DNA of 64,000 nt from an uncultured Oscillospiraceae bacterium (GCA_934565795.1 CAKTIM010000005.1:71203-135202); one strand, 5' to 3'; positions 9,801 through 18,106 are shown, numbered from the stretch's first letter. The notes: generated by a model not told the origin, from the sequence alone. Made by a program: numbers and translations.

Positions 9801-10948
9801 GCGTCCACGCTCTCAAAGCCCCGCACCGCCAGCTCCGCGTCCAGCGTGGCCCGGTCGGCGGTGATGGAGGCGTATTCCTCCCCGGCGTACAGGGCGTCCA
9901 CCGCCGCCTGCTTGTCCTCGTCGGACAGCTCCGGGTCGTCGTAGATTGCCTGCACCTGGGCATAGAAGACATCCTCCCGCGCCTGTAGGCTGTATGCGCT
10001 GTCGCGCAGGGCGTACAGGGCGTTCAGCTCCTCCTGGAGGGGGTTAGCCTGGGCGGCGGCGTTGCTCATCGCGTCCCGGATGGCCGTCAGGGTGGTCAGC
10101 ACCGTTTCCAGCTGGGTCTTGTTGGCCTTGAGCTGGGTGATCTGATTTTGCAGCTCGGACTTGGTGGAGATCAGCTCCGCCTGCTTCTGGCTCAGCTCCG
10201 CCTCCGCCGAGGCGGTGGAGGAGGAGAGAGAGGCCTTGCCGCTGTCCAGCTGGAGCCGGGCAGTGTCGATCTGATCCTGGGCATCGGTCAGCTCATCCCG
10301 CTTTTCCAGGAGTTCGTTGGCGGCGTCGTCCAGCTTGCCGTTGATGGCGTCGGCAATTTTCAGATTGGTGCGGTCGATCTTCTTCTGATCCAGCACCACG
10401 TGCAGCTGCTGCTCCACCGCGCCGGAGGTGGTGATCCGGGCCACGCCGGAGATACCCTCCAGCTTGGGCATGAGGGTATCGGACAGAAATTCCGTCAGCG
10501 CCACGGTGTCCTTGCCGTCCATGGAAACGGCGGCCACCTCCACCGGCAGCATGGACGGATTGATTTTCAGCACGTAGGGGGAGCCGACAACATCGTCCCA
10601 GCTGCCCTGCAGGGCGGCGAGCTTCTGCTGGATGTCCACGCCGATGGTATCCATATTCACGGATTCCTCAAATTCCAGCATGACCACGCTGTAGTTCTCG
10701 CTGGAGGTGGAGGTGACCTCCTTGATGTGCTCCAGGGTGGACATGCTCTGCTCCAGAGGCTTGGAGATTTCGGATTCCACCTTTTCCGGGCTGGCCCCAG
10801 GGTAGGTGGTCATAATGACGATGTAGGGGAAATCCATATTCGGCAGCAGGTCGGGTGTCATTTTCAGGTAGGACACCACGCCCAGCACCAGAATGGCCAC
10901 CACGGCCACGAATACGGTAAGCGGCTTTTTGACACTGAATTTCGGCAT
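6890..10948 (-). CDS. RND-family efflux permease with a long coiled-coil insertion
   Basis: Proton-driven exporter of the AcrB/HAE1 superfamily in the cytoplasmic membrane. At 1352 residues it exceeds the usual length of about 1040. Membrane helix 1 is at 10-28, followed by the first porter domain (TYPGASPEKVE). From about 203 to 515 there is a Gln/Leu/Ala/Glu-rich stretch predicted as coiled coil that is absent from AcrB. The central membrane block contains GMLVDNSIVVIENIYRLR, with the intramembrane Asp pair region, and a second half repeats the architecture (GIIVNNGIVLVDYINQLR). The start is ATG 10948 with GAAGGAG at 8 bp; upstream codons are not protein-like. No adaptor or outer-membrane partner is adjacent, as expected in a Gram-positive cell. 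Substrate unknown. Confidence 0.9.
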   Translation of the reverse strand: MPKFSVKKPLTVFVAVVAILVLGVVSYLKMTPDLLPNMDFPYIVIMTTYPGASPEKVESEISKPLEQSMSTLEHIKEVTSTSSENYSVVMLEFEESVNMDTIGVDIQQKLAALQGSWDDVVGSPYVLKINPSMLPVEVAAVSMDGKDTVALTEFLSDTLMPKLEGISGVARITTSGAVEQQLHVVLDQKKIDRTNLKIADAINGKLDDAANELLEKRDELTDAQDQIDTARLQLDSGKASLSSSTASAEAELSQKQAELISTKSELQNQITQLKANKTQLETVLTTLTAIRDAMSNAAAQANPLQEELNALYALRDSAYSLQAREDVFYAQVQAIYDDPELSDEDKQAAVDALYAGEEYASITADRATLDAELAVRGFESVDAVNVRIAELETQIADINASVDAFKQQLADLGIEIDALDGRIAELQEQIAQIDETINYLEQDVLPQLDSGMLQLKDATRILSQQKTSGMLEISSAMADLAANAAGLDSALAQMDSGLDSIEASRQDALAKADLNGILSMEMISGILKAQSFYMPAGYVAQDGISYMVSVGEEITDLETLQNLLLFDLGIDGVEPIRLQDVAEVFITDNRDETYARLNGQESIVLSFEKQSTYSTAGATANISARFRQLEEQYPGLHFVALMDQGDYIHLIVDNILNSLLLGAVFAILILFLFLRDIRPTFITLCSIPISVIFAIVLMYFSGVTINMISLSGLAVAVGMLVDNSIVVIENIYRLRAKGVSAAKAAVAGAAQVAGAVTASTLTTVCVFLPIVFIEGITRQLFTDLALTMSYSLLASLIVSLTLVPAMASGMMRRQKKEKQGRVSAGLLRGYEKIAGFALDHKALILLLAVAALAVTGFYAVARGFTFMPEMDMPSLTLTVAMPEDCTMEQAVDLSDQVLTRINAMDGIETAGAMMSSGGASLLGMGGSSGGSHDVTVYITLADDTASGAQMGQRIIDECADLNCEITSSSAMMSMSMLTGSGISLELYGQDMAALQSAAREAAEALRGVAGTVNISDGLEDTAPALHIQIDRDKAMSQGLTIAQVYAQVAAALSNTQQASTLTLSGTSTDIVVERPVENRLDVEQLKAYVLEATGMDGETRTVTLSDVATVEETTSLTSISRKNQRRCLTVTAQIDSSYNVTLVTAEAARAMEKLELGEGISYAFTGENESIMEAVQQLLLMLALGILLVYLVMVAQFQSLKSPFIVMFTIPLAFTGGFMALLICRMEISVISLIGFVMLTGIIVNNGIVLVDYINQLRAEGVERRAAILEAGRTRIRPILMTSVTTILGLIDMALSKNAGSAMMQPMAVVCIGGLIYATLMTLLVVPCIYDLVNKKPPRVLSDRELQLEQDE

Positions 10949-11105
10949 TGCGCGCACTCCTTCATGGGATGTTGGCACCTGTCCCGCGCCGCCGGAGGGC
11001 ACGGGAACAGACACTTCCTTAAATAAATCAATATGCCAGCTACTATAGCACAGCCCCGGAGCGGAAGTGTGAACATTTTGTGTTTTCCGACGGGGAAAAA
11101 TGGAG

Positions 11106-11134
11106 TTGCTTAATACCGCAAAATGTATTATATT
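11106..11134 (+). promoter_or_regulatory. Predicted promoter of ymdB-yhaO-yhaN
   Basis: TTGCTT (11106-11111), 17-bp spacer, TATATT (11129-11134). The -10 overlaps the -10 of the divergent RND promoter and the palindrome at 11123-11140. Confidence 0.5.
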
Positions 11135-11140
11135 ATACAT
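11123..11140. promoter_or_regulatory. Operator-like palindrome between divergent promoters
   Basis: ATGTAT and ATACAT arms separated by 6 bp, lying over the -10 boxes of both divergent promoters. A bound regulator would block both. No regulator gene is adjacent. Confidence 0.4.
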
Positions 11141-11160
11141 AATGGAACAAATATTCACAA
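11132..11160 (-). promoter_or_regulatory. Predicted promoter of the RND exporter gene
   Basis: On the minus strand TTGTGA (11155-11160), 17-bp spacer, consensus TATAAT (11132-11137). The leader to ATG 10948 is about 180 nt. Confidence 0.6.
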
Positions 11161-11181
11161 TGATACAGAAAGGAATAATCC

Positions 11182-11958
11182 ATGGAATTTAAGGTTCTAG
11201 CGGTGGGAGATGTGGTGGGCGCACCGGGAATGGAGCGGGTGCGCCGCCATCTGCGGCGGCTCCGGCGGGATACCGGGGCGGATTTTGTGGTGGTCAACGG
11301 GGAGAATGCCAGCGTGGTGGGCATCACCCCCGACCAGGCGGAGGATATCCTGGACGCCGGGGCGGATGTGATCACCCTGGGCAACCACAGCTTCTCCAAG
11401 CGGGAGATCACCGCCTATATGGACGAATCCCCCCGCATCATCCGCCCGGCAAACTTCGCCCCCCAGGTGCCCGGCCGGGGCTGGGGCGTGTACGAGAGCA
11501 AATGGGGCGACGTGGCGGTGATCGACCTGATCGGCCGGTGCAACATGGACTATGGCCCGGATAACCCCTTCCTGATGATCGACAGAATTTTGAAGCAGGT
11601 GGAGGCAAAGTTCATTCTGGTGGAGCTTCACGCCGAGGCCACCTCTGAAAAGCTGGCCATGGGCTATATGCTCGACGGCCGGGTCAGCGCCGTGTGGGGC
11701 ACCCATACCCATGTGCCCACGGCGGACAACCGGGTGCTGCCCGGCGGCACCGGGTACGTGACGGATCTGGGCATGACCGGCCCGCGGGAATCCGTGCTGG
11801 GCATCCGGCCGGAGCTGTCCATTGCCAGATTCCGGGGCGACCTGCCCCAGCGCTACCGCTGGGCGGAGGGCGCGACCAAGATGGAGGGCGTTCTGTTCAC
11901 CCTGGACAGCGCCACGGGAAAATGCCTGCGGGCGGAAAGAGTTGACCAATGGGACTGA
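11182..11958 (+). CDS. ymdB: YmdB-type metallophosphoesterase (TIGR00282 family)
   Basis: Di-metal phosphodiesterase; Bacillus YmdB hydrolyses 2',3'-cyclic nucleotides and influences biofilm and motility decisions. The 258 residues match the family's length of about 260. Metal-binding motifs are VGDVVGAPG (8-16), VNGEN (about 38-42), LGNHSF (about 72-77), ELHAEATSEK (about 150-159) and GTHTHVPTAD (about 178-187). AAAGGA precedes the ATG. It overlaps the next gene by 10 bp, so it is co-transcribed with the YhaO/YhaN pair, which is not its usual neighbourhood in Bacillus. Confidence 0.93.
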   Translation: MEFKVLAVGDVVGAPGMERVRRHLRRLRRDTGADFVVVNGENASVVGITPDQAEDILDAGADVITLGNHSFSKREITAYMDESPRIIRPANFAPQVPGRGWGVYESKWGDVAVIDLIGRCNMDYGPDNPFLMIDRILKQVEAKFILVELHAEATSEKLAMGYMLDGRVSAVWGTHTHVPTADNRVLPGGTGYVTDLGMTGPRESVLGIRPELSIARFRGDLPQRYRWAEGATKMEGVLFTLDSATGKCLRAERVDQWD

Positions 11959-13019
11959 AAATACTTCACAGCGCGGATTGGCACCTGGATTCCCCCTTCC
12001 GCTCCCTGCCCCAGGGGGCGGGGGAGCGGCTGCGGGAGATGCAGCGCGCGCTTCCGGGGCGCATCGCGGCCCTGTGCCAGCAGGAGCACTGCGACCTGGT
12101 GCTGCTGTCGGGAGATTTATTTGATGCGCCCGCCCCCTCTCGGGCCTGGGTGGATGCCGTCCGGCGGGCACTGGAGCAGTGCGCCGTGCCGGTGTGCATT
12201 GCCCCCGGAAATCACGACTACTGCACCGACACCTCCCCCTGGCTGACGGAGGCGTGGCCGGAAAATGTGCATATTTTCACCGGCGGGCTGGAATATATTG
12301 ACCTGCCGTCATGCGATTGCCGGGTGTACGGCGCGGGCTACCGCAGCATGGATTGCCCTGGGCTTCTGGACGGCTTCCGCGCCGAGGGAGACGCCAGATG
12401 GTGCGTGGGGGTGCTCCACGGCGACCCGCTGAGCCTGTCCTCTCCCTGCTGCCCGGTGACGGCGGCCCAGGTGCGCGAATCCGGCCTGGATTATCTGGCC
12501 CTGGGCCATATCCACGCCGCAGGCTCCTTCCGGGCGGGTCAGACCCTGTGTGCCTGGCCGGGCTGCCCCATGGGGCGCGGCTGGGATGAGACGGGGGAAA
12601 AGGGCGTGTACCTGGTGACCCTGGAGGAGCGGGCGGCTGTGCGCTGGCTCTCGCTGGGGCTGCCCCAATTTTACGATTTGCAGGCGGAGGTGCGCACCGA
12701 CGCCCTTTCCGCCCTGGAGGCTGTCCTGCCCCCGGCAGAAAGCCCCGACCTGTTCCGGGTGACCCTGACGGGCTACGGCACGGTGGATGTGCAGCGGCTG
12801 AAAAGCCATTTTTCCCACCTGGCCCTGCTGGAGCTGCGGGACGAGACACGAAAAAAGCCGGAGCCATGGGCCGACGCCGGGGAGGACAGCCTGCGCGGCG
12901 TCTATTTTGCCCTGCTCAAGCGCCTGGCGGAGGAATCGCCGGAGCAGCGGGAGCTGGCTGCCCTGGCGGCGGAAATTTCCGCCGCCCTGCTGGACGGTGA
13001 GGAGGTGCGGCTGCCGTGA
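11949..13019 (+). CDS. SbcD/YhaO-like DNA metallophosphoesterase
   Basis: Predicted manganese-dependent nuclease subunit of the Mre11/SbcD superfamily that should partner the SMC-like ATPase encoded next. The 356 residues show the phosphoesterase motifs HSADWHLDSP (5-14), LLSGDLFDAP (about 54-63), PGNHDY (about 88-93), GVLHGDP (about 151-157) and LGHIHAAG (about 179-186). The C-terminal third is a variable cap domain. The gene overlaps ymdB by 10 bp and the following gene by 4 bp. It is closer to Bacillus YhaO than to SbcD because of its size and its pairing with a short ATPase containing membrane segments. Confidence 0.88.
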   Translation: MGLKILHSADWHLDSPFRSLPQGAGERLREMQRALPGRIAALCQQEHCDLVLLSGDLFDAPAPSRAWVDAVRRALEQCAVPVCIAPGNHDYCTDTSPWLTEAWPENVHIFTGGLEYIDLPSCDCRVYGAGYRSMDCPGLLDGFRAEGDARWCVGVLHGDPLSLSSPCCPVTAAQVRESGLDYLALGHIHAAGSFRAGQTLCAWPGCPMGRGWDETGEKGVYLVTLEERAAVRWLSLGLPQFYDLQAEVRTDALSALEAVLPPAESPDLFRVTLTGYGTVDVQRLKSHFSHLALLELRDETRKKPEPWADAGEDSLRGVYFALLKRLAEESPEQRELAALAAEISAALLDGEEVRLP

Positions 13020-15145
13020 GAATTGAATCCATGACCGCCACCTTCGGCAAGCTGGAGGGGCAAATATTGACGCTGAAGCCGGGGCTGAATGTGATCGACG
13101 CCCCCAATGAATGGGGCAAGAGCACCTGGTGCGCCTTCCTGCTCGCCATGCTCTATGGAATAGACACCAAGGCCAAAACCACCCGGGCGGGTCTGGCGGA
13201 GAAGGAGCACTATGCCCCCTGGTCGGGCAGTCCCATGTCCGGCCGGATCGAGCTTACGTGGCAGGGCCGCCGGATCACCCTGGAGCGCACCAGCCGGGGT
13301 CGTATCCCCATGGGGGAATTCCGGGCCTATGAAACGGAGTCCGGCCTGGCGGTGCCTGAGCTGACGGCGGCGAACTGCGGCGAAAGGCTGCTGGGGGTGG
13401 AGCGCAGCGTGTTCCGCCGGGCGGGCTTCATCCGCCTGGCCGACCTGCCCGTGACCCAGGACGAGGCGCTCCGCCGCCGGCTCAACGCCCTGGTGACCAC
13501 CGGCGACGAGAGCGGCGACGATGCCCTGCTGCAAAAGGGCCTGCGGGAGCTGAAAAACCGCTGCCGCTACAATCAGTCCGGCCTGCTTCCCCAGGCCCAG
13601 CGGGAGCGGGAGCAGCTCCGGGGCCGCCTGGAGGAGCTGCGCAAGGGGCAGCAGGAGCGCCAAAGCATCGCGCAGAAGCTGGAGGAAAACGCCGCCCGGC
13701 AGCGCCAGCTGGAAAATCACCGGCTGACCCTCGCCTATGAAGCCGCCCGCCGGGATCGGCAAAAGGTGGACGACGCCGCCCAGGCGGAGGAGACCGCCCG
13801 GCAGCGCCTCCAGACGGCCCAGGAGGCCTGCCGCACGCTGCCCACCGACCAGGCGGCGGAGGAAAAGCTGCGCTCTCTGCATCAGCTGCGCCAGCAGGTG
13901 CAGGAATTGCAGCAGTGGCAGCAGTCCCAGCCCATGCCGCCCGCGCCGCCCAAGGCCGGGGGCCGCTTCGCCGGAATGGAGGCCCAGCAGGTGCGGCCCT
14001 GCTTGGAGGCGGACATTGCCGCCTGCCAGAACCGCCGCGTGCTGCTTGCGCTTCTGTGCCTGGCTCTGGCCAGCGCCGTGGCGGCTGGGGTGACGCTGTG
14101 GCTGGAAAAATATGTACTCACTGCCGTCTCGGCGGGGATACTGGTGCTGGCCCTCATTCTGCTGGCCGTTTCCGGGATCGTCGACCGAGGGAAGCGCCGG
14201 GCCATCTGCCGCCGCTATGGCTCTGCCTCACAGGAGGATTGGCAGCGGCAGGCCGATGATTATATTGATGCCCTGGTCAATCAGCAGCAGCGGGAGGACG
14301 CCTACCGGGAGCGGCTGGAGGAGGCCGCCCGCCGCCGGGAGCAGCTGCGCCAGCAGGTGCTTTCCGCCTGCGACGGGCAAAGCCTGGAGCAGTGCCAGCA
14401 GCGCTGGGAGCAGGTGCGCCGCTGCTGGCAGGAGCTGGCCGCGGCCCAGGAAAACGCCGCCCAGGCTGCCCGGCAGCATCAGGCGCTGGAGGAAATGGCC
14501 CGCCCCCTGCCCCCCAAGCCTCCCCAGGATACCTGCCGGGAGACCGCCGAGCAGACGGACGCCGCACTGCAGGCCTTACAGCGGCAGGCCCAGGCCCTGC
14601 GTGACGCGGATGGGCAGTGCCGGGGCAAAATGGAAGCCCTGGGGCGCGAATCGGAGCTGACTGCCCGCTTGGCCCAGCTGGAGCAGCGGATCAAATCCCT
14701 GGAGCGGTACGAGGCCGCTCTGGAGCTGGCCCAGAATACCCTGGCCCAGGCCACGCAAACGCTGCAAAGCCGCTTTGCCCCCCGCATCACCAAACAGGCC
14801 CAGGAAAACCTGTCCCGCCTGACCCAGGGGAAATATGACCGCCTGCGCCTGGATACCGACCTGACCCTGCGCTCCGGCGGCCCTGGGGAAAACACCCTGC
14901 GCGAAACGCTCTGGCGCAGCGACGGCACCGCCGACCAGCTGTACCTGGCCCTGCGCCTGGCCGTGGCCCAGGCCGTCACCCCCCAGGCCCCACTGGTGCT
15001 GGACGACGCCCTGGTTCGCTTCGACGACACCCGCCTGCAATCCGCTCTGACCCTCCTACAGGAAATCGCCCGAGAACGCCAGATACTCCTCTTCACCTGC
15101 CAACACCGCGAACAACATCTCCTGACTACCCCACCAACCCCATAG
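13016..15145 (+). CDS. YhaN-like AAA/SMC-type ATPase
   Basis: ATPase partner of the preceding nuclease, of the SbcC/Rad50-like group. The 709 residues begin with a Walker A of the form APNEWGKSTW (about 29-38), then coiled coil, two adjacent hydrophobic helices in the middle (about 340-385) as in YhaN, more coiled coil, and a C-terminal half-site with DQLYLALRLAVAQ (signature) and LVLDDALVRFDD (Walker B, D-loop). The start is GTG at 13016, overlapping the TGA of the upstream gene, with GGAGG at 9 bp. It is shorter than Bacillus YhaN (about 960 residues). Likely role: DNA-end processing or repair at the membrane; not demonstrated. Confidence 0.85.
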   Translation: MRIESMTATFGKLEGQILTLKPGLNVIDAPNEWGKSTWCAFLLAMLYGIDTKAKTTRAGLAEKEHYAPWSGSPMSGRIELTWQGRRITLERTSRGRIPMGEFRAYETESGLAVPELTAANCGERLLGVERSVFRRAGFIRLADLPVTQDEALRRRLNALVTTGDESGDDALLQKGLRELKNRCRYNQSGLLPQAQREREQLRGRLEELRKGQQERQSIAQKLEENAARQRQLENHRLTLAYEAARRDRQKVDDAAQAEETARQRLQTAQEACRTLPTDQAAEEKLRSLHQLRQQVQELQQWQQSQPMPPAPPKAGGRFAGMEAQQVRPCLEADIAACQNRRVLLALLCLALASAVAAGVTLWLEKYVLTAVSAGILVLALILLAVSGIVDRGKRRAICRRYGSASQEDWQRQADDYIDALVNQQQREDAYRERLEEAARRREQLRQQVLSACDGQSLEQCQQRWEQVRRCWQELAAAQENAAQAARQHQALEEMARPLPPKPPQDTCRETAEQTDAALQALQRQAQALRDADGQCRGKMEALGRESELTARLAQLEQRIKSLERYEAALELAQNTLAQATQTLQSRFAPRITKQAQENLSRLTQGKYDRLRLDTDLTLRSGGPGENTLRETLWRSDGTADQLYLALRLAVAQAVTPQAPLVLDDALVRFDDTRLQSALTLLQEIARERQILLFTCQHREQHLLTTPPTP

Positions 15146-15213
15146 GACAGCTACCATCCGCCCGCAACGCCACGGGCCTGAGCTGCTAGTTAAATGGAAA
15201 CAGGAAAAATTTT

Positions 15214-15665
15214 CTGAGTCCCGTAGGGGTCGGCAACCTGCCGACCCTCAACCTGGCGGTTTTGGAAGCAGGAAAGAACAACGTATACCCCGACGTATAC
15301 ATCCCCAAGCTTCCCTGTGGGGGAAGCTGTCGCCGCAGCGACTGAAGAGGGCACTCAGGTAGCGATTTCAAGAGAGATTTGGTTAAAAAGGTACAATGTT
15401 AAACACTCTGAGTCCGTAGGGGCGGATATTAGCCGCCCGAAAGGTAACGAACGTGAGCTGTATAGTCGAACCGCTCAATCCCGGTACCCGGCGGGGCGAC
15501 AAATTGCCGCCCCCTACGGGCTCAGAAGCTTTTGGCAATTTTCATTCAACTGACAGCTCAATTCCGCGACGTTGTGGGCGGCTGGTATCCGCCCCTACGG
15601 ATGGGGTGCTTGCCATTCAACGGGCCCTTTCAGAAAATCCAACTGCGGCAGGCCCTCTTCAGTCA
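15214..15665 (+). repeat. Composite dispersed repeat, copy 1
   Basis: About 450 bp made of several palindromic units with recurring signatures: GTAGGGGTCGGCAACC, GTAGGGGCGGATATTAGCC, CGGGGCGACAAATTGCC and GGGCGGCTGGTATCCGCC. An inverted copy with the same order of units lies at 60705-61213. No credible reading frame is present, although short ATG-led frames run through it. The remaining 15666-15814 holds a GCTTCCCCCGAGGGAAGC hairpin and another partial unit, and no gene. Confidence 0.85.
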
Positions 15666-15814
15666 GCCCTATGGGCTGCCAGCTTCCCCCGAGGGAAGCT
15701 TTGGCGATAGCGCAACCTGCTCCCACTTACCGCACTGCTATCGAAGTGGCGAGGTTAAGGAGCGGCAGGTTGCCGCCCCCTACGAAAAGGGGAACCGTTG
15801 GGCGGTGGGCATGA

Positions 15815-17239
15815 TTACCCCTTCATATAATACATGCCGATGCGGTCGCGCATTTCGTAGTAGTGGGGGAGCTCCCGCCAGCCGAGGCCGGTGGAGGAGC
15901 CGGCGTAGAACATGAGCCTGGTGTCCGGCAGACCGTGCTGCAGCATGGCTGCCGGATTTTGTCCGCCCGACCAGGGGACGTAGTGGATGCCGCCCCACCA
16001 CAGGTTTTTCAGCCAGGTCATTTTGGCGATGGGCGCGGGGTCGCCGTAGGTGTAGCCTAGGTTCAGATCCTCCAGCCCCGTACAGCCGAGCAGGGGGGAG
16101 TAGTCCCGCACCGGGGTGACGAACAGCTCCAGGTAGGTCAGATTTTTCAGCCCCGCCAGGGGGGAAAGATCCCGCACGTAGGTATCCGCCAGCACCAGAT
16201 AGCGCAGCTTTTTCATGCTTCTGGCCCATTCGCAGCTGCGAATCCAGCAGTGGCCCAGGTCGATGCACTCCATGTCGATACAGTATTTCAGCTCGTCCAC
16301 ATCCGCCCCGCCGATCAGCTGGTGCTGGGTGATGGGGGCAAACCAGGTATCGTCCGTCCGGGCGGACAGCGGCCCCAGCTTCACCCGCCAGACGAAGCGG
16401 ATCTTGGGATACCGCTGACCCAGGGCGGCCATGGTCTTGCTTTCAATGCCGCAGTCGCACAGGATCATTTTGCGCAGATTGGGCAGATAGGGCAGCAGCG
16501 CCTCGATCTGCGCGGTGCCGTCCATGGGGATGCCGGAAAAATCCAGCTCCGCAGCGTCGGTCTGGAAGCGCACTCCGCCCAGCTCCTCCTCCCACAGGAA
16601 GCGGCGGTCGGGATGCTCCGCTGCCAGGGTTCGGGCCTGGTCGGCGGGGATGCCCGTGCGCCGCAGGTCAACGTGGGAGGCGCGGGGGAGCCGGGGCAGG
16701 GCGTCACGCAGCGCCTCCTGGGTGCAAGGCCCCGGCGCGGGGGCGCACTCGTCGCCGCTCATGCACACGCCGCCCAGCTCCACGGTGTATTCCACCGCGC
16801 ACCGAGGCAGCCGCTGAACCAGTGCCATCAGCGCCGCGTCGTCCCGGCACAGCCGGGCGTCCACCCGCCGCAGCCGGGGCAGCGAAGCCAGGGCCAGAAC
16901 GTCCTCCTGCGAGAGCTGCCGCACCTGCACGGCGGTGACATCGGCGTTCAGCCGCCCGCCCTGAAAGGCCAGCTCCCACAAAATACCTGCCTGCCCCGCC
17001 GCCTGGGCAATGGCCGCGTGCTGGTCGGGGGTCAGCCCCTGCCCCCGCAGATCCAGCCACTTTAAATTGGGAAACTGTGCCAGCGCCTCCGGCTCCGGCA
17101 ACCCCTGGGGCAGCACCAGCACGGTACTCTGCCTGGGATACAGCCGCCCTGCCAGCCACACATAGTTCTGAACAAGCGCGCTATGCCCCAGAATCAGGGC
17201 GCACACCGCCGCCAAAATCGCAAATAAAACCGCCTTCAT
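15815..17239 (-). CDS. Membrane-anchored leucine-rich protein, paralogue of the gene at 22682-24247
   Basis: 474 residues with one N-terminal membrane helix (about 2-20) and no lipobox; the rest is predicted outside the cell. It contains irregular leucine-rich repeats such as FPNLKWLDLRG, LPRLRRVDARLC, LPNLRKMILCDC, MKKLRYLVLADT, LKNLTYLELF and CTGLEDLNLGYT, and ends with a distinctive tail GWRELPHYYEMRDRIGMYYMKG. The paralogue has the same order and a matching tail. No enzymatic motif is visible; binding to a surface ligand is only a guess. The start ATG has GGGAGG at 5 bp; the frame continues upstream into azlC antisense, which is spurious. Confidence 0.8.
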   Translation of the reverse strand: MKAVLFAILAAVCALILGHSALVQNYVWLAGRLYPRQSTVLVLPQGLPEPEALAQFPNLKWLDLRGQGLTPDQHAAIAQAAGQAGILWELAFQGGRLNADVTAVQVRQLSQEDVLALASLPRLRRVDARLCRDDAALMALVQRLPRCAVEYTVELGGVCMSGDECAPAPGPCTQEALRDALPRLPRASHVDLRRTGIPADQARTLAAEHPDRRFLWEEELGGVRFQTDAAELDFSGIPMDGTAQIEALLPYLPNLRKMILCDCGIESKTMAALGQRYPKIRFVWRVKLGPLSARTDDTWFAPITQHQLIGGADVDELKYCIDMECIDLGHCWIRSCEWARSMKKLRYLVLADTYVRDLSPLAGLKNLTYLELFVTPVRDYSPLLGCTGLEDLNLGYTYGDPAPIAKMTWLKNLWWGGIHYVPWSGGQNPAAMLQHGLPDTRLMFYAGSSTGLGWRELPHYYEMRDRIGMYYMKG

Positions 17240-17324
17240 AAATACCTCCCGTTCCGCAGGAGTAGTATTTCCCGCCATGGGAGAAAGAAAAATTCCAAAT
17301 CCTGCCGCAAAGGCTAAAAAAGCC

Positions 17325-17353
17325 TTGACGGCATTCTGCCAACGGTGTATAGT
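17325..17353 (+). promoter_or_regulatory. Predicted promoter of azlCD
   Basis: TTGACG (17325-17330), 17-bp spacer, TATAGT (17348-17353). An ATG at 17363 would be leaderless, which supports a start at 17405. Confidence 0.65.
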
Positions 17354-17404
17354 AATACAACTATGCACCATCCAGAAAACACAGAAGAAGTGAAACAGAG
17401 AACC

Positions 17405-18106
17405 ATGAACAAAGAAGAATATACCCTGGGCATCCGCCGCGGTCTGCCGGTGGGACTGGGGTATTTTTCCGTCAGCTTTGGCTTCGGCGCGATGGCCGTG
17501 TCCAAGGGGCTGAGCGTTGCCCAGGCAACGCTGATTTCCGCCAGCAATCTGACCAGTGCCGGGCAGTTCGCCGGGCTGACCACCATCGTTGAAAACTCCG
17601 GCCTGTGGATGATGATCCTGACCCAGCTGATCATCAACAGCCGCTATGCCCTGATGAGCCTGGCGCTGAGTCAGCGGATGGGGCAGGAGATCGGCCTGCT
17701 GCCCCGGCTGCTGATCGCCTTTTTCAATACGGACGAGGTATTTGCCCTGGCCATGGCTCGGGAGCATGGGCTGACGGCGCCGTTCCTCTATGGTCTGGGC
17801 CTGCTGCCCATGGTGGGCTGGGTCAGCGGCACCCTGTTTGGCGCGCTGGCGGGGTCGATCCTGCCCCTGTCCATCCGTACGGCTCTGGGGGTCATGCTCT
17901 ACGGCATGTTTATTGCAATTATTATTCCCCCTGCCAAGAAGGAACGCCCGGTAGCCATCGCGGCGATGTTGGCGCTGATGCTCAGCAGCCTCTTTGCCTG
18001 GGTGCCCGCCCTGCAAAGGGCCCCCAAGGGCACGCCCATTGTTATCTGCACCGTGGCCGCCGCCGCGCTGTGCGCCTGGCTGTTTCCAGTGGAGGAGGAG
18101 AAATGA
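17405..18106 (+). CDS. azlC: AzlC family branched-chain amino acid exporter subunit
   Basis: Large subunit of the AzlCD exporter for branched-chain amino acids and analogues. From the chosen ATG it has 233 residues and about 5-7 membrane helices, with the family motifs GLPVGLGYFSVSFGFGAMA near the N-terminus and GQFAG...NSRYALMS in the middle. The start is uncertain: ATG 17405 has only a weak purine-rich site (GAAGAAG at 14 bp), while alternatives at 17345 (GTG) and 17363 (ATG) fall at or before the predicted transcription start. It overlaps azlD by 4 bp (ATGA). Confidence 0.9.
   Translation: MNKEEYTLGIRRGLPVGLGYFSVSFGFGAMAVSKGLSVAQATLISASNLTSAGQFAGLTTIVENSGLWMMILTQLIINSRYALMSLALSQRMGQEIGLLPRLLIAFFNTDEVFALAMAREHGLTAPFLYGLGLLPMVGWVSGTLFGALAGSILPLSIRTALGVMLYGMFIAIIIPPAKKERPVAIAAMLALMLSSLFAWVPALQRAPKGTPIVICTVAAAALCAWLFPVEEEK

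Noticed and set aside
11949..15145. Anti-phage defence system built on the SbcCD-like pair
   Set aside because: Motifs fit YhaO/YhaN housekeeping repair proteins, and the coupling to ymdB and lack of defence neighbours give no support for defence.
15146..15814. Short protein-coding genes in the repeat region (several ATG-led frames of 60-130 codons)
   Set aside because: The frames run through palindromic repeat units that recur in inverted form at 60.7-61.2 kb; no RBS and no protein-like composition.
17240..18016. Upstream extension of the leucine-rich protein frame, opposite azlC
   Set aside because: azlC/azlD are clearly coding on the other strand; a good RBS and signal-anchor start exist at 17239.
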